Positions 17,076 through 25,904 of a stretch of DNA of 64,000 bases are shown one piece after another. A program made the translations under genes and the position numbers. The stretch lies in NCBI RefSeq assembly GCF_024178315.1, contig NZ_JAMZIK010000030.1:90663-154662 (forward strand). Direction: 5' to 3'. The notes beneath the pieces were generated by a model. It worked only from the letters and a program-made list of their open reading frames with translations, did not search any database and was not told the DNA's origin. Source of the stretch: Siccirubricoccus soli (lineage in GTDB: Bacteria; Pseudomonadota; Alphaproteobacteria; Acetobacterales; Acetobacteraceae). Within the stretch, counting starts at the first letter, position 1. Each line of letters starts with the position of its first letter.

Positions 17076-17693
17076 ATGCCACGCGGTCAGCTCAAACGCG
17101 CAGCCCTATACCTCCGGGTATCGACCGACGGCCAGACGGTTGAGAATCAGCGGATGGTCCTGCTGGAGGTGGCAGAGCGGCGAGGCTGGCCTGTCGTCGC
17201 CATCTATGAGGACGCCGGCATCAGCGGCGCCGGCGGCCGCGACAAGCGGCCTGGCTTCGACCGCATGCTGAAGGATGCTGCCCGCCGGCGCTTTGACGTG
17301 CTGATGGTGGCAGCGGTCGATCGGTTGGGCCGCTCCACCGCTACGGTGTCCGTCGCGCTAGCCGAGCTGGCGGCAGCCGGGGTGGAGCCCTACAGCCACC
17401 GCGAGGGCATGGACGGAACCACGGCCTACGGCCGCGCCATGCTGAACATGGCCAGCGTCTTCGCCGAGCTCGAACGGGACCTGATCCGGGATCGGGTGAA
17501 AGCCGGCCTGGCACGGGCAAAGGCGCAGGGAAGGCGCTTGGGCCGCCCCACGATCAGTGGCGCGACCGAGGCGGAGATCCGCGCCCAGCTCGCCGCTGGC
17601 ACCGGGGTGCTGAAGGTGGCGCGAACCCTTGGAGTCGGTGTCAGCACGGTGCAGCGGGTGAAGGGCACCGCCGCAGCGGCGGCCACGCTGTAA
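17076..17693 (+). CDS. Serine recombinase (resolvase/invertase family)
   Basis: Small serine recombinase of 205 aa, normal length. The catalytic motif is intact (AALYLRVSTDGQTVENQ; the nucleophile is the Ser in RVST). Other family blocks are EDAGISGAGGRDKRPGFD, MVAAVDRLGRS and AELERDLIRDRVKAGLARA (the long E helix), followed by a C-terminal helix-turn-helix (VLKVARTLGVGVSTVQRV). GAGGAA lies six bases before the ATG. It lies in the island downstream of a cluster of CCATACGG inverted repeats that may be its target. Unlike the two resolvase-fold proteins upstream, it should be active. Confidence 0.9.
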   Translation: MPRGQLKRAALYLRVSTDGQTVENQRMVLLEVAERRGWPVVAIYEDAGISGAGGRDKRPGFDRMLKDAARRRFDVLMVAAVDRLGRSTATVSVALAELAAAGVEPYSHREGMDGTTAYGRAMLNMASVFAELERDLIRDRVKAGLARAKAQGRRLGRPTISGATEAEIRAQLAAGTGVLKVARTLGVGVSTVQRVKGTAAAAATL

Positions 17694-17726
17694 GGCGGGC
17701 GCCGATAGGCGCGGAGTGCTGACGGC

Positions 17727-18065
17727 CTACGACACCCGGGTTCCGCCACCGAGTGTGGAGGCCCGGCGCGCAACGGCCTCTGGTCGTGTTGCGCCTTCCG
17801 CCGGGGCCGACGCCATCCCCCCGACACCGGGCAAGGTGATGTAAGCACGGGCGCGGCTGAGCCCAATACCCTGACTTGCTGTGTCGCGGCACTGCGAGGC
17901 GACGCACGGGATTGCAGCGTCCTGCGGCGCTGCGGTGCCAGCCACGATACTGGCGAGGCTCAGGGCGGTGTCAGGCGGATGGCCCAGCCGCTCCGCCACG
18001 ACCACGGCCCAGAGGGTCAGCACGGGGGCTCGGTTCACGTGAATCGGAGGAGAAGCTGCGGGCAT
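17727..18065 (-). CDS. Conserved hypothetical protein, possibly truncated
   Basis: A 112-aa frame whose N-terminal part, IHVNRAPVLTLWAVVVAERL followed by GHPPDTALSLASIVAGTAA, matches from memory a recurrent segment of short alphaproteobacterial proteins of unknown function. After about residue 45 the sequence departs from the pattern I expect, so the gene may be truncated or frameshifted. The ATG at 18065 is chosen because the match starts a few residues after it. It ends close to the extensin-like gene on the same strand. Function unknown. Confidence 0.45.
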   Translation of the reverse strand: MPAASPPIHVNRAPVLTLWAVVVAERLGHPPDTALSLASIVAGTAAPQDAAIPCVASQCRDTASQGIGLSRARAYITLPGVGGMASAPAEGATRPEAVARRASTLGGGTRVS

Positions 18066-18096
18066 AGCGCTTCTACGCACGGGCTGGCGCAGGGCT

Positions 18097-18777
18097 TCAC
18101 CTGCAGCCTCGCCACCGGCCCATATCGACGTGGAAGTGGTTTTGGTGCGCCGCGTTATAGTCGGGGCCGAGCACGAGGTTGAACCACCGACAGGCTCCAT
18201 CGCGCACCGCACGAAGGAAGGCGGCCTCCGGGCCAGGGCGCGGCCAGTCCCGCGCTACGCTGACCTGACGGCCGCTGGATAGGACGAAGGCAGCAACGTC
18301 GATCGCGTTGGCGGAGGCATGCTCGCTGCGCCGGCCCGCCGCAGCATGGTTGACGTTCCGGCAGTTGTAGGTACCCAGGTGGCGGACCTCCGCCACCTCC
18401 GCCCCGAGGTGCAGCCGGGCGGCAGGCTGCAGCGTATTGCGCTCGAACAGCGTCCAGGCCGCGGCCAAGCGGCACGTCGCCAGCGGGGAACGCGGCACCA
18501 CCCGGCTGCCGGCAGGTAGCAGCACCGCGTTCTCCACCTCGCAACCACTGTCGGATAGCCGGTCCGGCGCCCTGACAACGGGAATGTCCGAGGCCGTGAA
18601 AGCCGCGAAGCAGGCCGATGGGCTTTGCGACAGCCACCAGAGCTTCAGGTCGGTAACCGGGTTGGGCGGAGCATCCAGGTTGAGCGGCGCCCGGGGGTCC
18701 CACTCCGGTGGGAGGTACCGCAGCGAGAGCAAGGCAACCCCGATCAGCATGGCGAGGAGGAGGAGAAGCAGGCGCAC
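18097..18777 (-). CDS. Extensin-like C-terminal domain protein
   Basis: The 226-aa product starts with a hydrophobic anchor (VRLLLLLLAMLIGVALLSL), then has the bacterial extensin-like domain: ACFAAF, CRLAAAWTLFE, the GTYNCRNVN and HASANAIDVAAF block, ARDW, and the C-terminal FLRAVRDGACRWFNLVLGPD with NHFHVDMG. The His/Asp arrangement (H-A-x-x-x-A-I-D and H-x-D) resembles D-Ala-D-Ala peptidases of the M15 fold, so a role in cell-wall cleavage is plausible; in a phage-derived island it could be lytic. The start is uncertain: GTG 18777 or ATG 18750, neither with a good ribosome binding site. Confidence 0.8.
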   Translation of the reverse strand: MRLLLLLLAMLIGVALLSLRYLPPEWDPRAPLNLDAPPNPVTDLKLWWLSQSPSACFAAFTASDIPVVRAPDRLSDSGCEVENAVLLPAGSRVVPRSPLATCRLAAAWTLFERNTLQPAARLHLGAEVAEVRHLGTYNCRNVNHAAAGRRSEHASANAIDVAAFVLSSGRQVSVARDWPRPGPEAAFLRAVRDGACRWFNLVLGPDYNAAHQNHFHVDMGRWRGCR

Positions 18778-19626
18778 GGAAGGTAGATGGGGCCGGGCAC
18801 CGGGATGGTCACCAGGCCCGTGCCTTAGGCCGGGCGGGCACGGTACATGGGGGCGAGCGCACTCAGCCGTCCCGAGGCCCCACAAGGCGTGAACCGGGCT
18901 CCCCACCCGGAGGACCGGCGTTGCGCGCCGGGAGGGGCGACGCCTAACCTATCAGCGCCCTGCGCCGGAGCATCCTGGGTCCGGCCGCGAGGTGTAGCCC
19001 CACTGTCCTTTTGCTGCACGCAGGGCGCTTCCGCTTGGCCAGCAGTCGATCTGCTTCCGGCAGCCTCGTCGGGGGACCGCATGGTTCGGCTGGCTGCGTC
19101 GGGACGCTAGGAGGCGGCGCCTGAGCTGCAGCGCCGTGCGCAGGGTGAGCCGTTCCGGCCACCAGATGGCGGACGGCTGCTTGCCGCCGCATCCGGGGCA
19201 GGTAAGGCGCGACTGGCACCGAAGTGCGACGGTGACGGAGACAAATGCCCCGGGTGCAACGGTCGATGCTCGGGCTGCACCTGAAGCCAAGCCCATCCCT
19301 TGGCACGGGGCACTGAGACCTACACTCGCAAGCAGGCAGCGCGAAAGCGATAACGGCGGTGTGGACGGTAAATCGTCATCCCCACGCTGCTTGGTTCGCA
19401 TCGTCCGATGCTGTCGCGCCCCGCGTTTTCACCGAGCCGGCGCAATATAGGTCCGGTTCGGACCTAACAAGCTCACGCGCCACAGACGAGTCGGCGGACC
19501 AGCGAAACCTACCGCTACCGCGCCACCGATCTATGCCGGCGCATTCGCTTATAGATCTGGCACGGAGGTGGGTGCCGCTCCTGCCGCTATTCCACCAAAC
19601 CGGTGGAAGCGCCGAGCCAGCGCCAG
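18778..19626. other. Long intergenic stretch
   Basis: About 850 bases with no convincing gene on either strand; frames present are Pro/Arg-rich shadows. It leads into the GGGGTCA repeat cluster. Together they may be the replication or control region of the island. Confidence 0.35.
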
Positions 19627-19726
19627 GGGGTCAAAGGGGTCAAGCGGGGTCAAACACCCCTTCTGACCACCCGGGCACGGGTGGGAAGGGGGTCAAAGGG
19701 GGTCATCTCTCTATAGAGATGACCCC
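19627..19726. repeat. GGGGTCA iterons with perfect hairpin
   Basis: GGGGTCA occurs five times in direct orientation: 19627-19633, 19636-19642, 19646-19652, 19689-19695 and 19699-19705. Spacing is about one helical turn (9-10 bp) within each group. The last copy is the left arm of a perfect 12-bp stem with a 4-base loop (19699-19710 / 19715-19726). Such arrays bind replication initiators. The island encodes a primase-helicase module to the right, so an origin is a reasonable inference; a transcriptional operator is the alternative. Confidence 0.55.
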
Positions 19727-19794
19727 TTGACCACCCCCAGCCCCTTAAAGCGTGCTTCGCCTTTGCGCCCGGTTGCTGCCGTGGCAGCCAGGCT

Positions 19795-20910
19795 TTAGCG
19801 TTCCGCCGATGCGACAACCTGGCCCGGTACGGCGCACGGTGTGTGGCCGTCGGGCTGGAACGGGACCGCGTCTGCCCCGCCGGCCCGCTCAGCTCCGGCT
19901 CCCCTCCGGTAGCGCGCCGCCGCTGCAATCGCCGCACTGTCCGAAGTACTCGGCAGAGGCGCGCCGGACAGCTGCGCAAGCCGATCGACGTAAAGCTCCA
20001 TGCTATGTTCATTCGTCTGCGAACGAAGCGCTCCGATAAGCGTCCGCGCCGCCGCGCCCGGCAGCTCCCGCTCGACATCCACGGTGCCGGGCATCCAGAA
20101 GCGCCCGCCCGGCATGAGCAGTAGCAGCTGCCCGAGATGCTGGTAGTCGGTAAGCCGGTTCCCGGTGAGCCAGTCCAATCTGAAAAAATGGCTCCCCTTT
20201 GACTCGCTTACCGGCACGATGGTGACCGGGTCGCCGCAATTCACCACACGGATAAAGGATTCGTTGATCCAGAAGAGCCCGGCGGCGCCGTCGTTGCTGA
20301 ACACCTTCGGCTGCCCATACGTGAATATCCCCTGCACCTGGTACGGCGGTGTCCTCTGTTCCGCCCGCATGTACAGGCCGAGCACGAGCGCCGCCGCACC
20401 GCCCAGCGAATGGCCGGTCAGGACCACGGGTTTCGACGGGTCGAGGCGTCCCTTGTCCCGGATGTCGCGATAAATCGCCTCAGCGACCCGCCGGAACCCG
20501 GTGTGCAAGGCCGTGCCCAGGGGGTCGTCCGACGCGCGCCGCGTGTCCAGATCGATCAGCGCGTCTTCCAGATTCGCCGTGCCGCGCACCGCTACCACCT
20601 GTACGTCGCCACTCGTGTCGACCAGATAGATGGCGCGATGCTCCCGCCTGGCGCCCTCCACCTTCACGCCGAAGCAGGGAATGTCTAGCGTCACCACGGC
20701 CGTGTCATGGCAGGACGGTTCCGCGTTCCTGGGTACATAGGCAGCCAAGGAAAGGTCGGCGTATCGTACAATCTGTGGCAGTTGCGACCGCAGCCGCCGT
20801 TGCATGGCCTCCTTATCGACCGGCGGCACGAAGGCGGCGCATCCCGCCATCGCCGCCGCAAGCATCGCCGCCCCCAGTGTCCGCACCCGTCGGCGCATCG
20901 TCATCCGCAT
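19795..20910 (-). CDS. Class 3 lipase family lipoprotein
   Basis: Predicted outer-membrane or periplasmic lipoprotein of 371 aa. A signal segment ends in a lipobox (AAMAGC, Cys24). The alpha/beta-hydrolase core has the nucleophile Ser168 in LTGHSLGGAAA, Asp227 in VVNCGDPVTIVP and His258 in YQHLG as the likely triad, and the oxyanion strand VVAVRGTA. This is the lipase class 3 (Mbeg1-like) pattern. The C-terminal 90 residues, with a helical QTNEHSMELYVDRLAQL part and then low-complexity sequence, follow the core. It lies in the island between iterons and an IS remnant. Substrate unknown; it is probably cargo. Confidence 0.85.
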   Translation of the reverse strand: MRMTMRRRVRTLGAAMLAAAMAGCAAFVPPVDKEAMQRRLRSQLPQIVRYADLSLAAYVPRNAEPSCHDTAVVTLDIPCFGVKVEGARREHRAIYLVDTSGDVQVVAVRGTANLEDALIDLDTRRASDDPLGTALHTGFRRVAEAIYRDIRDKGRLDPSKPVVLTGHSLGGAAALVLGLYMRAEQRTPPYQVQGIFTYGQPKVFSNDGAAGLFWINESFIRVVNCGDPVTIVPVSESKGSHFFRLDWLTGNRLTDYQHLGQLLLLMPGGRFWMPGTVDVERELPGAAARTLIGALRSQTNEHSMELYVDRLAQLSGAPLPSTSDSAAIAAAARYRRGAGAERAGGADAVPFQPDGHTPCAVPGQVVASAER

Positions 20911-21122
20911 CTCGCCGTCCCGCCCCGTCGTCCCAAGGAAACGTCATGATGATGACGCATCCATCTTGGGCTGAGAAGAAGCCTAGCGCGGGCACATGGA
21001 TCACCACGGGAGACCTTTGCGAAAGGCGGGTGTTGGGACTTGGCGGGACGCTTGGGTCATGCGGACGGTCGCCGGGAGCGCCCCAATGGTCGTGGGGCCA
21101 CCCGACGGGCGCAGCTTTCCCG

Positions 21123-21635
21123 TCAGGCGGTGAGCCGTTCGGCCCGGCGCAGGTTCATGGCGGTGCAGAGCAGGTGCAGATGGGCGCTGTTGCGGACCAA
21201 GCCGCGGTAGCGGACCCGCCGCCAGCCATAGCTGCGCTTCAGCGTGCCGAAGGCGCGCTCGACCTGGCCCGGATCGGGGCGAGGTGCGCCTTGAAGCCGA
21301 AAAAGCTCCTCTGGCCGCGCCGGGTGAGGAAGGGCGTGGTCTCGCCCGACGTTCCGTCATCCAGCCCGACGCCGCAAAAGCGGCGGAAGACAACCGGTCG
21401 GCTAGCGCCTCCTCAAGGCCGGGGTCGGAGAGCTGGTACCACTGCGCCAGCAGCAGCGCGTGGAACAGCGCCAACGGCGGGTAACCGGGCGGCCGGTCGA
21501 TGCCCGCAGCGGCGCCCTGTCGATCAGGCCGGCGATCCGCGCCAAACGGCGGTTCGAGCCGGCACCCGCCGGCAGCAGCGCCTCCGCGAGGCTCCCCTGT
21601 CCGATCCGCCGCTGGCCCGCCCGTGCCTCCGCCAT
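21123..21635 (-). pseudogene. IS5-type transposase remnant with frameshifts
   Basis: Pieces in different frames on the minus strand add up to a transposase: the N-terminal MAEARAGQRRIGQGSLAEAL, the DDE-family block PLALFHALLLAQWYQLSD followed by PGLEEALADRL, then CGVGLDDGTSGETTPFL, and the C-terminal SYGWRRVRYRGLVRNSAHLH followed by LLCTAMNLRRAERLTA and a stop at 21123. The central DDE core is missing and frames change at least twice, so the element is dead. No terminal inverted repeats were identified. Confidence 0.7.
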
Positions 21636-21767
21636 CGCACCGCAGGCCCAAGCGAATCAGCCTCGGGCACCATCAGCAAGGCATTTCGCAGAGGTCTCCT
21701 GAGAGGCACCGGAGGCCACCTCGATCGCGCACGAGGCCACTGGAACTCTCCACTTTACTGCTGTGAG

Positions 21768-22025
21768 CTATTTTCCTCCGCCGCCGCTACTAGACTGCGC
21801 ACTCGCTCTAAGTGATCGGAATACGCGACCGCCAAGAGCAAGCCGCGCGGCGGTGCAGAAGACCAATGCACCCGTGCTGACAGACACCAGCAGGTTAGCA
21901 CCTGGGTGAAGATGCCATTTTGCCTGTAGCAGCAGCACGGAAAGGCTGGCAAAAACTGTGGCCGCCAGCCCTGGCGCGACCTTTCCCAACAACCAAAGGG
22001 GGGTGCGGCCCAGATACTGCAGCAC
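21768..22025 (-). CDS. Small two-helix membrane protein
   Basis: An 85-aa frame with two hydrophobic segments (APGLAATVFASLSVLLLQA and ANLLVSVSTGALVFCTAARL) and a basic C-terminal part. The GTG start lacks a strong ribosome binding site. No family recognised. It lies between the IS remnant and the replication module and could be a real small membrane protein or a chance frame. Confidence 0.35.
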   Translation of the reverse strand: MLQYLGRTPLWLLGKVAPGLAATVFASLSVLLLQAKWHLHPGANLLVSVSTGALVFCTAARLALGGRVFRSLRASAQSSSGGGGK

Positions 22026-22160
22026 ACGCCGGGGCTGGCATGGCCGAACTAACGTTCGACAAGGCCAATGCGCTTGCCTCGGCGCTCTCGATGGATCGGC
22101 GCCGAGCTTGCTGCCGGAGGCCTACATCGGCACAGTCGAGGGCGCCAGAGCCCGTGCTTT

Positions 22161-23816
22161 CTAAGGGTGGAAGTGTGCCGCGGCGGCATCCACGCCATGA
22201 TGCGACCTAGGAGGAGCGCCCTGGTCGCCGCGAAGCTCTCTAGCCACCTCGCCGGCTCCCTGAACCGCCCTAACCGCCCATGCCTTGTCGTCCCGAACGG
22301 CGACGAGGCCCTTTTCCACAAGTGCTTCCCTAGCGCGTTTGAATGCTCGGTACCGATCCTTTGCATCCTCCGCTGCTGAGATGCCTCGGCGGTCGCATTC
22401 CTTGCGCCACGCATCGACGCAGACGCCCTCGGTGCTGGTTTCGGGGTACCCGTCCCCAACCGGAAGCGGGGCACCGTCAGTCTCGATGGAGGCGTGCAGC
22501 GCACCCAGGGCTGCCTTCTCGATCTTCGTCAGCTTCGCCTTAGGGCGAGCAGCGCCGGCAGGCACTTCGGAAGCCAGGGCAGCAGTCTCCGGCTCGCCGT
22601 CCTCATCGATTCCAATGGTTGCTCCCTGGACATCGAAGTACCAGGTGACCCCGTCAGAAGGCCCATTGCGGTTCTTGCCAAAGGTGACGGTGCGTACCCG
22701 CTCGCCAGGAGCAGGCGCGGTAACCTCCAGCGTGAGATCGACCGCGCCGTTGAGCAGGGAATGTCCCCGGGGGCCGCGGTCGTTGTTCTTGGTGCCGTGG
22801 TGCAGCACCAGAACCGCGGCGCCCGTCGGCGCGGAAAGTGACCTTAGCGCGGCCACCGCCCGCCCCATGTCCTCCGACTCATTTTCTCGCAGCCCAGGAA
22901 ATGCCGCGGCCATGGTGTCCACGATGACGAGATCGGCACCGCATTCCGCGATCCGCGCCTGCACATCGGCAAGGTCGGAGGCGCCGCCCAGGTTTGGCGG
23001 GATGTCGATCAACAAGAGATTCGTCGAGGGACCGTGGGCTTCCCACAGCGCGCGCACGCGTCCGCGCATCCCGTGTCCGTCTTCAGCCGCCACGTAGAGC
23101 ACTCGGCACTGTCGCACTCGCTTGCCGAACACTGAGCGCCCCTGTGCCGCGGCCAGGGCGATGTAAGGCGCCAGAGCCGATTTGCCGGCGCCAGGTGGCC
23201 CGAAGAGGATCGCTAGGTCACCGCGCCCAAGCACGCCCTTGATGAGGTAGGGGCGCGCGACCGAAGTGATGCAATCCTCCATGGAGCGCAGCGGGAACCT
23301 ATTGGTCGCGCCAGGGGCGGTGGCGACGCTGGCCACCAGTGGGCTCGGGTTGCCGGGTACGAGCACCGGCGCCTCTACCCCGGCGAAGTCGGTCAATGCG
23401 CCGCCCGTCCAGCCCCCAGCTCGAGCTCGGATCTCGACCCAAGGCCACCCCACCCGGAAGGGGGGCTTCTGCTGGTTCCACTTCGCATCGAAGTCGATGT
23501 GCGTGCCGCTGCCCCCGCCGGTCCAGCGGTTCGTCCAGTCACGTGCCAGCTCGCGCCCGTCGTCATCCGCCAGACCGGCAGCGGCGGCACGGATGGCGCA
23601 CAGGCCAGGAATCCACTCGTCGTAGCCTCCGTCATTCGGGACATGGGCCAGGGCTTCGGTTAGCGCCTCCAACGACGGGGCGCGGAGGGACGCCTGGTCC
23701 ACCGCCGCCCGGTCGGCCTGAGCCGCACTGGAGACTGACAGCACCTCGCCACCGATGATCTCTATAGCCCCTTCCAGTGCTCGCAATAGATCGTCTACGG
23801 ACGGCAAGTTACGCAC
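22161..23816 (-). CDS. PriCT-2 and RepA-like AAA ATPase, replication helicase of the island
   Basis: The 551-aa product has an N-terminal primase-C-terminal type 2 region (about 50-125: HVPNDGGYDEWIPGLCAIRA, then ARDWTNRW and FDAKWNQQ), followed by a RecA/RepA-fold ATPase: Walker A GPPGAGKS at 206-213, Walker B LVIVDTMAAAF with Asp300, and the sensor-like VLVLHHGTKN. The C-terminal region (about 430-525) is helical and charged. This is the helicase half of primase-polymerase/helicase replicators of plasmids, satellites and prophages. The GTG start has GGAGG 8 bases upstream and overlaps the end of the primase-polymerase gene by 8 bases, so the two halves are coupled. It probably acts with the iterons at 19627. 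Confidence 0.85.
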   Translation of the reverse strand: MRNLPSVDDLLRALEGAIEIIGGEVLSVSSAAQADRAAVDQASLRAPSLEALTEALAHVPNDGGYDEWIPGLCAIRAAAAGLADDDGRELARDWTNRWTGGGSGTHIDFDAKWNQQKPPFRVGWPWVEIRARAGGWTGGALTDFAGVEAPVLVPGNPSPLVASVATAPGATNRFPLRSMEDCITSVARPYLIKGVLGRGDLAILFGPPGAGKSALAPYIALAAAQGRSVFGKRVRQCRVLYVAAEDGHGMRGRVRALWEAHGPSTNLLLIDIPPNLGGASDLADVQARIAECGADLVIVDTMAAAFPGLRENESEDMGRAVAALRSLSAPTGAAVLVLHHGTKNNDRGPRGHSLLNGAVDLTLEVTAPAPGERVRTVTFGKNRNGPSDGVTWYFDVQGATIGIDEDGEPETAALASEVPAGAARPKAKLTKIEKAALGALHASIETDGAPLPVGDGYPETSTEGVCVDAWRKECDRRGISAAEDAKDRYRAFKRAREALVEKGLVAVRDDKAWAVRAVQGAGEVARELRGDQGAPPRSHHGVDAAAAHFHP

Positions 23817-24432
23817 CGGGGAAGCCTCCGGTTTCTGGTAGCGCGCTCAGAGTGGGGCGCCCATCCGGCCAAGCATAGGGCTTCAATGTCTGTGGATGAA
23901 TTCCATCGACGACGACCTGCTGGCCGCGCGCTAGGATCTCAATGGCGTGCTCCCCAGTCGGAAGTCGGAATCGCACCTTGCGCTTCGTCACTTCGCCCGC
24001 TGAGCGGTACAACAGCATCATGCGCGGTGCCCGCCCGATGCGTGGCGGCGAGGTACCTAGCGTCCTCTCCGATACCATACGCATTGTTTGCGCGGCGGCT
24101 GAATCGGATACGTCGATGTCAACAGCGATGATTTCGCCGAGTCGCAGCCCGACGTTGGCGCCCATCTCAGTCCAGCGAGCCAGGTCGTCGGCTGTGGGCT
24201 CCGGAGCTGCCCTCCAGTTGTAGCTGTGCCAGCCGTTCGCGCCACGAAGCCCTGGCACCTTGCCCCGCTGATTGAGGGGCACCGAACTACCGGGCGCCAT
24301 CAGCACCAGTGGTGGGATAACAGGCAAGAGATAAGGGCCGAACCCACGCGCTGACCAGTCAGCAAAGGTCCCGGGCTGCACAATGTCCGGGTTGCCATTA
24401 GCCACTGGCGCGGCCCCCCTGCGAGAGGACAT
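23809..24432 (-). CDS. Bifunctional primase/polymerase N-terminal domain protein
   Basis: A 207-aa stand-alone prim-pol domain. Recognisable blocks are GFGPYLLPVIPP near the start, KVPGLRGANGWHSYNW, the metal-binding strand LGEIIAVDIDVSD (Asp-Ile-Asp), APRMMLLYRS and AIEILARGQQVVVDGIHPQT ending in YAWPDGRP, the typical C-terminal part of the domain. It would make primers for the island's replication together with the overlapping helicase gene. In many elements these are one polypeptide; here they are two, joined by an 8-base overlap. The start is uncertain: ATG 24432 is used; GTG 24405 and TTG 24498 are in frame. Confidence 0.8.
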   Translation of the reverse strand: MSSRRGAAPVANGNPDIVQPGTFADWSARGFGPYLLPVIPPLVLMAPGSSVPLNQRGKVPGLRGANGWHSYNWRAAPEPTADDLARWTEMGANVGLRLGEIIAVDIDVSDSAAAQTMRMVSERTLGTSPPRIGRAPRMMLLYRSAGEVTKRKVRFRLPTGEHAIEILARGQQVVVDGIHPQTLKPYAWPDGRPTLSALPETGGFPGA

Positions 24433-24648
24433 TCCCCGGGCTCTGGCAATCGATTTGGTCGCCGACCCAGCGAGCTTCCAACTGGCGACCTCCACCAAAT
24501 CGGTTGATTCTTGTGGTGCTCCATACTATATCCATTCTTGTATCTCCAAAGCTTTAGGCGACCGCCGCAAACGGTCGTTGATCCTTCAGAGGCCGGGCCC
24601 GTCAGCTCGGCCTCTTCTTGTTTTCAGGGCTTTGCTAGGGTTCGCATG

Positions 24649-25902
24649 TCATGCGGGAGTGACCGCCGCATGCCTAATCTCCAGCCATCGCTGGTACGCC
24701 GGTACGGACGCGAAGAACTCTCCGGTCCCGACGGTGGCGACGCGACCATCCAACTTCCACGCCGCATCATCCGGGAGTTCCATCAACGTGCCGGCGGGCG
24801 TGATCGGACCCGCAGCACCGCCGATCCAAGCCCATCCGGCGACGGGCGTCTCCATGAGGCGAATGCTGCCGTCGTCATCTGTGGTAGGGAATAGGACGCT
24901 CATGGCACGCACTTCGGGCCACGATCTCCCGCACAGCGAAAGCGTCGTGCCAGTCGGCAAATCGTGCCGAGTACCGTCATGCATCACCGCGACGCCTGGA
25001 GCGGACGGGAACCCGTCCATCTCGACTTGCGCGATGTCTGCGACGCGAACTGCGACCCGCTGCGCCGTGAGAGCGAAATGCTGCGCACCCCGGGCACGTG
25101 CCCGCACCTGCCGGTATCTGGCCCTCGCTGCTAAGCAGCGCATCTGCAGCTTCACCAGCCAGATGCGCCATGCTGATGGACGCTGCGGCATCAGACCGGC
25201 CCCGCCAGCCGCCCGAACGCTCCGGGGTTGCCTGGCAGCATCTTGGAGCCGCCGTCTGGCCCGCCAAACAGCGTTGCCATCCAGCCGTTCTCGGGCGTCG
25301 GCCCGTTGCCGATACCCCCCCGCGCCCACGACCATCGCGGCGCCATTGAGGAGATCCCCGACAAAACGCCAATCGGAGCCTTTCTGTTTGGCCGCTGCGC
25401 GCTCCGCCTTGTTCGCTTCCATACTCCCCTGCGCGAAGCTGGCCTCGCGGGCGACACCCTGGCCGGAGCGGTTGACGGCGATGCGCCCGCCTAGCAGCGC
25501 ATCCGCCCAGGACTCCAGCGCCGCCTTGCGCTTGGCTTCCTCGCCCAGCGTGGAGGCGTTCGCCGCGCGGCGCTGGTCGACGGCATCTCGCACCACCTGG
25601 GGGGCATTCTCCTGCCCTGGCAGGTAGGTCGGGATGGAGGGCTCGGCCGCGGTGCGGTAGGCATCCTCTCGCTGCTGGCCCGCCTTGGCCTGGGCGTCCT
25701 GGATGTTCTCCTGCTCGAACGCCTGACGGCCGGTGTCGACGGCAGCGCGCTGGCGATCGGAAAACTCCTGCTGGCGCAGCGCCTCGGCGGCAATGGCGCG
25801 CTGTTCGGCATCGCGGGATTGCTGCTGGCCGATGACCGGGGCGGTCGTGCCTGCAGCCGCCAGCGCGGCAGCGATGTAAGCGGCTGAAGTCAGCTCACAC
25901 AT
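24649..25902 (-). CDS. Phage virion-type protein, apparent fusion of two genes by a frameshift
   Basis: As it stands the frame encodes 417 aa. The first ~195 residues (MCELTSAAYIAAALAAAGTT, then a long Gln/Ala/Arg-rich helical part) resemble internal virion or ejection proteins of podovirus-like phages. At a run of seven C (25315-25321) the better continuation is the other frame: GGIGNGPTPENGWMATLFGG and on to a TGA at 25191-25193. That stop overlaps an ATG (25191) opening a separate 180-aa product, MPQRPSAWRIWLVKLQMRCL and onward, with beta-rich TRHDLPTGTTLSLCG and SIRLMETPVAGWAW segments. So the original layout was probably gene A (25191-25902) and gene B (24649-25191), fused here by one base in the homopolymer. 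This may be a real mutation, recoding or an assembly error. Confidence 0.6.
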   Translation of the reverse strand: MCELTSAAYIAAALAAAGTTAPVIGQQQSRDAEQRAIAAEALRQQEFSDRQRAAVDTGRQAFEQENIQDAQAKAGQQREDAYRTAAEPSIPTYLPGQENAPQVVRDAVDQRRAANASTLGEEAKRKAALESWADALLGGRIAVNRSGQGVAREASFAQGSMEANKAERAAAKQKGSDWRFVGDLLNGAAMVVGAGGYRQRADARERLDGNAVWRARRRLQDAARQPRSVRAAGGAGLMPQRPSAWRIWLVKLQMRCLAARARYRQVRARARGAQHFALTAQRVAVRVADIAQVEMDGFPSAPGVAVMHDGTRHDLPTGTTLSLCGRSWPEVRAMSVLFPTTDDDGSIRLMETPVAGWAWIGGAAGPITPAGTLMELPDDAAWKLDGRVATVGTGEFFASVPAYQRWLEIRHAAVTPA

Positions 25903-25904
25903 TT

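Noticed and set aside
19627..19726. CRISPR array
   Set aside because: The repeats are only 7 bp with 2-36 bp gaps, there are no unique spacers of even length, and no cas gene is nearby.
19359..19730. Plus-strand frame of 123 codons running into the iteron region
   Set aside because: Its 3' third is made of the GGGGTCA repeats themselves, and the start has no ribosome binding site.
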